NCBI GenBank assembly: GCA_023974075.1
Contig: CM043793.1
Coordinates: 9,294,788 to 9,358,787 of the forward strand
Direction of reading: 5' to 3'
Source of the DNA: Chaenocephalus aceratus
Taxonomy: Eukaryota; Chordata; Actinopteri; Perciformes; Channichthyidae
DNA: 64,000 nucleotides
A program made the translations under genes and the position numbers. How positions within the stretch are numbered: position 1 is the stretch's first letter; every line of letters starts with the position of its first letter. Under the pieces are notes generated by a model. That model did no database searches. It saw only the letters and a program-made list of their open reading frames with translations, and had not been told where the DNA came from. Of the stretch, positions 61,096 through 64,000 are shown piece after piece.

Positions 61096-64000
61096 CCTCT
61101 TTAAAGTAGAGACACTACATACTGATATACACCTGAACATCAGCAGGAGAGGACTCTTTAAAGTAGAGACCACTACATACTGATATACACCTGAACATCA
61201 GCAGGAGAGGACTCTTTAAAGTAGAGACACTACATACTGATATACACCTGAGGTCAGCAGGAGAGGACTCTTTAAAGTAGAGACACTACATACTGATATA
61301 CACCTAAACATCAGCAGGAGAGGACTCTTTAAAGTAGAGACACTACATACTGATATACACCTGAAGGTCAGCAGGAGAGGACTCTTAAGAGAGACACTAC
61401 ATACTGATATACACCTGAAGGTCAGCAGGAGAGGACTCTTTAAAGTAGAGACACTACATACTGATATACACCTGAAGGTCAGCAGGAGATGACTCTTTAA
61501 AGTAGAGACACTACATACTGATATACACCTGAACAGTCAGCAGGAGAGGACTCTTTAAAGTAGAGACACTACATACTGATATACACCTGAACATCAGCAG
61601 GAGAGGACTCTTCAAAGTAGAGACCCTACATACTGATATACACCTGAAACATCAGCAGGAGAGGACTCTTCAAAGTAGAGACACTACATACTGATATACA
61701 CCTGAACATCAGCATGAGAGGACTCTTTAAAGTAGAGACACACTGCATACTGATATACACCTGCACATCAGCTGGAGAGGACTCTTTAAAGTAGAGACAC
61801 TATATACTGATATACACCTGCACATGAGCTGGAGAAGACTCTTTAAAAGTAGAGACAACTACATACTGATATAACACCTGAACATCAGCAGGAGAGGACT
61901 CTTTAAAGTAGAGACACTACATACTGATATACACCTGAACATCAGCAGGAGAGGACTCTTCAAAGTAGAGACACTACATACTGATATACACTGGAACATC
62001 AGCAGGAGAGGACTCTTTAAAGTAGAGACACTACATACTGATATACACCTGAACATGAGCTGGAGAGGACTCTTTAAAGTAGAGACATTACATACTGATA
62101 TACACCTGAACATCAGCAGGAGAGGACTCTTTAAAGTAGAGACACTACATACTGATATACACCTGAACATGAGCTGGAGAGGACTCTTTAAAGTAAAGAC
62201 ACTACATACTGATATACACCTGAACATCAGCAGGCGAGGACTCTTCAAAGTAGAGACACTACATACTGATATACACCTGAACATCAGCAGGAGAGGACTC
62301 TTAAAGTAGAGACACTGCATACTGATATACACCTGAACATCAGCTGGAGAGGACTCTTTAAAGTAGAGACCCTACATACTGATATACACCTGAACATCAG
62401 CTGGAGAGGACTCTTTAAAGTAGAGACCCTACATACTGATATACACCTGAACATCAGCAGGAGAGGACTCTTTAAAGTAGAGACACTACATACTGATATA
62501 CACCTGAACATCAGCAGGAGAGGACTCTTTAAAGTAGAGACACTACACACTGATATACACCTGAACATCAGCAGGAGAGGACTCTTTAAAGTAGAGACCC
62601 TACATACTGATATACACCTGAACATCAGCAGGAGAGGACTCTTTAAAGTAGAGACACTACATACTGATATACACCTGAACATCAGCAGGAGAGGACTCTT
62701 TAAAGTAGAGACACTACATACTGATATACACCTGAACATCAGCAGGAGAGGACTCTTTAAAGTAGAGACCCTACATACTGATATACACCTGAACATCAGC
62801 AGGAGAGGACTCTTTAAAGTAGAGACACTACATACTGATATACACCTGAACATCAGCAGGAGAGGACTCTTCAAAGTAGAGACACTACATACTGATATAC
62901 ACCTGAACATCAGCTGGAGAGGACTCTTCAAAGTAGAGACACTACATACTGATATACACCTGAAGGTCAGCAGGAGAGGACTATTTAAAGTAGAGACACT
63001 ACATACTGATATACACCTGAACATCAGCAGGAGAGGACTCTTTAAAGTAGAGACACTACATACTGATATACACCTGAACATGAGCTGGAGAGGACTCTTT
63101 AAAGTAGAGACACTACATACTGATATACACCTGAACATCAGCAGGAGAGGACTCTTTAAATTAGAGACACTACATACTGATATACACCTGAACATCAGCA
63201 GGAGAGGACTCTTTAAAGTAGAGACCCTACATACTGATATACACCTGAACATCAGCAGGAGAGGACTCTTTAAAGTAGAGACACTACATACTGATATACA
63301 CCTGAACATCAGCAGGAGAGGACTCTTTAAAGTAGAGGACCCTACATACTGATATACACCTGAACATCAGCAGGAGAGGACTCTTTAAAGTAGAGACACT
63401 ACATACTGATATACACCTGAACATCAGCAGGAGAGGACTCTTTAAAGTAGAGACACTACATACTGATATACACCTGAACATCAGCAGGAGAGGGACTCTT
63501 TAAAGTAGAGACACTACATACTGATATACACCTGCACATCAGCAGGGAGGACTCTTTAAAGTAGAGGACAACTACATACTGATATTACACCTGAACATCA
63601 GCTGGAGAGGACTCTTTAAAGTAGAGGACACTACATACTGATATCAACCTGAACATCAGCAGGAGAGGACTCTTTAAAGTAGAGACACTACATACTGATA
63701 TACACCTGAACATCAGCTGGAGAGGGGACTCTTTAAAGTAGAGACACTACATACTGATATACACCTGAACATCAGCTGGAGAGGACTCTTTAAAGTAGAG
63801 ACACTACATACTGATATACACCTGAACATCAGCAGGAGAGGACTCTTTAAAGTAGAGACACTACATAATGATATACACCTGAAGGTCAGCAGGAGAGGAC
63901 TCTTTAAAGTAGAGACACTACATACTGATATACACCTGAACATCAGCAGGAGAGGACTCTTTAAAGTAGAGACACTACACACTGATATACACCTGAACAT
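61095..64000. repeat. 57-bp minisatellite, about 50 copies, continuing past the window
   Basis: The unit contains ACTACATACTGATATACACC, TGAACATCAGCAGGAGAGG and ACTCTTTAAAGTAGAG. At 57 bp (19 codons) it leaves long open frames on both strands, which are artefacts. Variants include 'gagctgg' for 'cagcagg', 'aaggtc' for 'acatc', and ttcaaag for tttaaag, mixed along the array. Confidence 0.93.

Noticed and set aside
61859..64000. Long minus-strand frames of repeating MFRCISVCSVSTLKSPLL
   Set aside because: The 57-bp unit has no stop in that frame; pure repeat artefact.
61095..64000. CRISPR-like regular repeat array
   Set aside because: Units are contiguous without unique spacers, and the genome is clearly vertebrate.

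Overview
This window comes from a vertebrate nuclear genome, most likely a ray-finned fish. It has long multi-exon genes with GT-AG introns, dense (CA/GT)n microsatellites, and many repeat types typical of teleosts: Tc1, hAT elements, palindromic MITEs, L2/Rex1-like LINEs and tRNA-derived SINEs. There are no operons, Shine-Dalgarno sites or CRISPR arrays. Identifications rest on reading translations against remembered family sequences; no alignment could be run.

About four fifths of the window (936-51339, + strand) is the 3' part of one gene, wdfy3 (ALFY, WD repeat and FYVE domain-containing 3). I placed 49 consecutive coding exons, roughly 7.37 kb or 2,450 codons, or about the C-terminal 70% of a protein of about 3,500 residues. 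In order they encode the concanavalin-A-like segment, the long armadillo-like middle, the PH-like domain, the BEACH domain, the WD40 repeats, an LC3/GABARAP-interacting motif and the C-terminal FYVE zinc finger, ending in TGA at 51337-51339. The 5' exons and promoter lie upstream of the window. Eight exons carry a small indel that breaks the frame although both sides stay conserved. This looks more like an unpolished long-read assembly than a pseudogene.

The introns are full of mobile DNA: a hAT element nested inside another hAT element, each with a perfect 8-bp target duplication (18.86-20.41 kb); two antisense LINE fragments (5.5-7.2 and 27.2-28.3 kb); several palindromic MITE families present more than once; a 37-bp minisatellite full of CACGTG E-boxes (23.3-24.5 kb); and two (TG)n tracts of about 117 and 129 repeats that run almost or fully up to 3' splice sites.

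Downstream of the wdfy3 3' UTR (51.3 to about 53.9 kb) is a repeat-rich interval: a TIR element, a LINE tail, a decayed Tc1 element, and a LINE whose ORF2 contains a 33-bp in-frame minisatellite (56.6-57.8 kb). A second gene starts near 58.7 kb on the + strand. It has a first exon with ATG at 58713, a second exon at 60502-60771 encoding coiled coil, and an RFX X-box-like site about 115 bp upstream of the ATG, which suggests a ciliary gene of the CFAP157/BBOF1 type. From about 61.1 kb to the window end the sequence is a 57-bp minisatellite that appears to have grown from the end of a dispersed MITE also seen elsewhere in the window.

No complete new biological system is visible. The most informative observations are the TE-seeded in-frame minisatellites, the (TG)n splice acceptors, a candidate 39-nt cassette exon, and the eight frame breaks.
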